In this document: one piece after another, positions 34,024 to 37,177 of the stretch
How positions within the stretch are numbered: the stretch's first letter is position 1
Layout of the letters: each line of letters opens with the position of its first letter
NCBI GenBank assembly: GCA_016719645.1
Contig: JADJYS010000031.1
Span: 1-37,177, forward strand
From: a bacterium
GTDB taxonomy: Bacteria > Krumholzibacteriota > Krumholzibacteriia > LZORAL124-64-63
Direction: 5' to 3'
Length of the DNA: 37,177 nucleotides
Position numbers and translations under genes: made by a program
The notes under the pieces: model-generated
Database searches by the model: none
What the model saw: only the letters and a program-made list of their open reading frames with translations
What the model was told of the DNA's origin: nothing

Positions 34024-34668
34024 TTGGAGTCGCTGTTCGCCTCGCTCACCGCCGCGGTTTCCGGTTCGCCGCCCGTCGCCCTGGGCGCCGCCTTCGTGTG
34101 GGGCGTGCTGAGCATCCTGCTGAGCCCCGCCACCTGGCGAGCATCCCGCTGATCGTGGGCTTCATCCAGGGACAGCAGGGGATGACCGCAGCAGCACCCC
34201 TGACCCAGCGCCGGGCCCTGTGGCTGTCCACGCTGTTCGCGTCGGGCATCCTGGTCACCATCGCGCTCATCGGCGCGATCACCGCCGCGGCCGCATGCTG
34301 GGACATCGCGGGCGCATGCTGGTCGCCGAGACCTCATGGGCGCCTGCTGGCTAACCTGACCGGTCGGGCCGGGATCTTCCTGGTCGTGGGCCTGATCCTG
34401 CTGGGCTGGTGATCCCGCGCTGAACCTCCGGGGGGCTTCGCGCGCCCATGCTGGCAGGACGTTTCAGGTCCTGTCCCGCAGGCCGTCTTCGGGCGGCCCC
34501 TGCTGCGGCCACGGCCTGGGCCTGGGGACCGCCTGGCGCTCGGCACCAGCACCGCTGGTGCAGCGGACCCTGACTGGAACGCGGGTCGGGGCCGAGGCAT
34601 CCTCAAGAAGGTCTGCGGGGGGTCTGGTGATCCTCGCCGGGTTCTACCTCATCTTCACCTCGCACTAG
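34024..34668 (+). CDS. arsG: ArsG-family (CcdA-like) permease; badly frame-broken and short
   Basis: The start is TTG 34024, after GGGAGG. The N-terminus SLFASLTAAVSGSPPVALGAAF is followed by SILLSPCHLASIPLIVGFIQG (one base missing near 34127), the CcdA-type Pro-Cys motif. Helices with LWLSTLFASGILVTIALIGAITA and LVVGLILLG follow. The expected second Cys helix is not readable. The C-terminus, LVQRTLDWNAG and ILKKVCG-LVILAGFYLIFTSH, matches ArsG family ends. Several bases are missing and up to 80 residues are not accounted for. ArsG exports trivalent aromatic arsenicals. Confidence 0.62.
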
Positions 34669-34679
34669 GAGCTGTCACG

Positions 34680-35080
34680 ATGGGAGCTCTGCCGCGATCC
34701 TGCTGACGTTCGCCGCCACGGCGGCCGCCGCCGGCTGCACCGCCCACGCCCGACGTCGTGGTCTACTACCCTCACGGCGACGCCTGCAAGACCTGCCTGA
34801 TGCTCGAGGACATGACCGTCCGCACGGTCCGCGATCGTTCGCCACCCTGAAGGACAAGGTCCTGGATCTGCAGTCGTGAACTTCATGTCCGAGGCAACGA
34901 GCATTTCGAGCAGGATTTCCAGCTCGAGCAGGCAATCCGTGATCGTCGTCGAGCGGGAGGCGGGGCAAGATCGTCCTCTGGAAGAACCTCGGGAGATCTG
35001 GGACACTGTACGACCGGCCTCCCTGCACCGGTTCGCCGCCTACGTCGCCGGCGGAGACGCCGCTTCCTCTCCTCGACGGC
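34680..35080 (+). CDS. arsF: ArsF-family nitroreductase subunit-like lipoprotein (frame-broken)
   Basis: A lipobox-like start (AAILLTFAATAAAAGC) is followed in other frames by VVVYYPHGDACKTCLMLEDMTVRTVRD with a CxxC. Then come LDLQ, VVNFMSEGNEHFEQDFQLE, VIVVERE and KIVLWKNLGRIWDTV, ending HRFAAYVAGG. This order matches ArsF family proteins of ars operons, which together with ArsE/ArsG handle nitro-aromatic arsenicals. Five or more breaks are required, and the exact 3' end is uncertain. The protein would be periplasmic. Confidence 0.6.
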
Positions 35081-36744
<1,664 letters not shown>

Positions 36745-36759
36745 CGGGAACGGACGCGT

Positions 36760-36790
36760 CGGCCGGCGAAGATCGCATCTTCGCCGGCCG
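36760..36790. terminator. Strong stem-loop between the arsenic island and the ompA-like gene
   Basis: CGGCCGGCGAAGAT (36760-36773) pairs perfectly with ATCTTCGCCGGCCG (36777-36790) around the loop CGC. It lies 16 bases past the ACR3 stop and 40 bases past the end of the convergent OmpA-like gene, so it probably serves both transcripts. No U-run is present on either side. Confidence 0.65.
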
Positions 36791-36829
36791 GCGTTCCTGC
36801 GTCACGACCGTCAACTCACCGGCCGGCGG

Positions 36830-37177
36830 TCACGGCTTCGCCATGGGCCCGAGCACGATCTCGACCCGGCGGTTGTTGGCGCGCCCTCGCTCGTGCTGTT
36901 GTCGGCGATGGGCCGGCTTTCCCCGATGCCTTCGGCCAGGATCCGGTCGGCGGGATAACCGCTGCGCACCAGATAGCTGCGCACGGCTTCCGCCCGCCGC
37001 TGCGACAGGTCGAGGTTGTGGTCGTCGGACCCTGCGAGTCCGTGTAGCCCTCCACCACGATGCTGCGGTCTGCGGCAGGCGAGCGCCTTGACGAGACGTC
37101 GCTGCAACCAGGCGACTCGGCGCCGGGCATCAGGTTCGACTTGAGTGGAAGAGCAGTCCGCCCGAAAGGGTGAAGAC
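36830..37177 (-). CDS. OmpA-family C-terminal domain protein (5' partial, frame-broken)
   Basis: Only the C-terminal part is in the window. VFTLSGGLLF, then KSNLMPGAESRLV, SIVVEGYTDSQG, HNLDLSQRRAEAVRSYLVRSGYPADRILAEGIGESRPIADN and NNRRVEIVLGPMAKP make up the OmpA-like peptidoglycan-binding fold. The conserved D of GYTDSQG and the Arg of NNRRVEI contact diaminopimelate. About four breaks are needed. The stop TGA is at 36832-36830. It should anchor the outer membrane to the cell wall. Confidence 0.8.

Overview
The window is GC-rich, gene-dense bacterial DNA with no rRNA, tRNA, CRISPR array or intact insertion sequence that I can see. Two secreted proteins end in a FlgD-like C-terminal domain with an NPxNP start and a conserved W-D/G-x-D-x-x-G turn. 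Other markers are a futalosine-route menaquinone gene (mqnE), a NapC-type multiheme cytochrome, and an RND/TolC envelope. Together these suggest a Gram-negative member of the FCB-like candidate phyla (Eiseniibacteriota, Krumholzibacteriota, Latescibacterota or relatives). That placement is inference.

Layout. (1) 1-3024: a C10-family cysteine peptidase, convergent with an OmpR-type two-component pair. (2) 3346-5597: a small plus-strand cassette made of a short Cys-containing peptide, a strong stem-loop, a divergent LpxL-like acyltransferase with an extra C-terminal domain, and a membrane M50/YydH-like peptide metalloprotease. I read it as a candidate undescribed RiPP or lipopeptide locus. (3) 5611-8832, minus strand: a DUF2892 membrane protein, a beta-barrel with an N-terminal heme motif, a YceI protein, a monoheme lipoprotein and a surface-type CxxCH protein with a sorting tail. 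This looks like an envelope electron-transfer operon. Its upstream region has a GTGAC/GTCAC dyad placed where a Crp/Fnr activator would bind. (4) 8971-11530, minus strand: Na/Pi cotransporter, PhoU-domain protein and Crp/Fnr regulator. (5) 11704-18679, plus strand: a cysteine-rich lipoprotein, def, a DUF309-like protein, mqnE, a hexaheme NapC/NirT cytochrome, a PLP threonine/serine dehydratase and a GT-C type membrane glycosyltransferase. (6) 18951-19910: a decayed YhcG/DUF1016 nuclease. (7) 19933-26724, minus strand: a transglutaminase-like protein and a TetR-TolC-MFP-RND efflux operon. (8) 26913-31737: a DOMON-like protein, an MBL-like secreted protein, a POT/MFS transporter and a small beta-barrel. 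(9) 31824-36744, plus strand: an arsenic island (truncated arsR, ArsP-like permease, two thioredoxin-like proteins, arsG-like, arsF-like, arsC, ACR3) driven by a promoter whose -10 box lies inside a palindrome. (10) 36830-37177: the C-terminal end of an OmpA-family protein.

Quality caveat. About 1-9.5 kb and 33.3-37.2 kb contain many single-base frame breaks, while 9.7-18.7 kb and 20-27 kb are essentially clean. Conserved motifs continue across the breaks in neighbouring frames, so most breaks look like sequence errors at contig ends rather than gene decay. The YhcG remnant, and possibly arsR and arsG, have lost whole internal segments and could be real pseudogenes.
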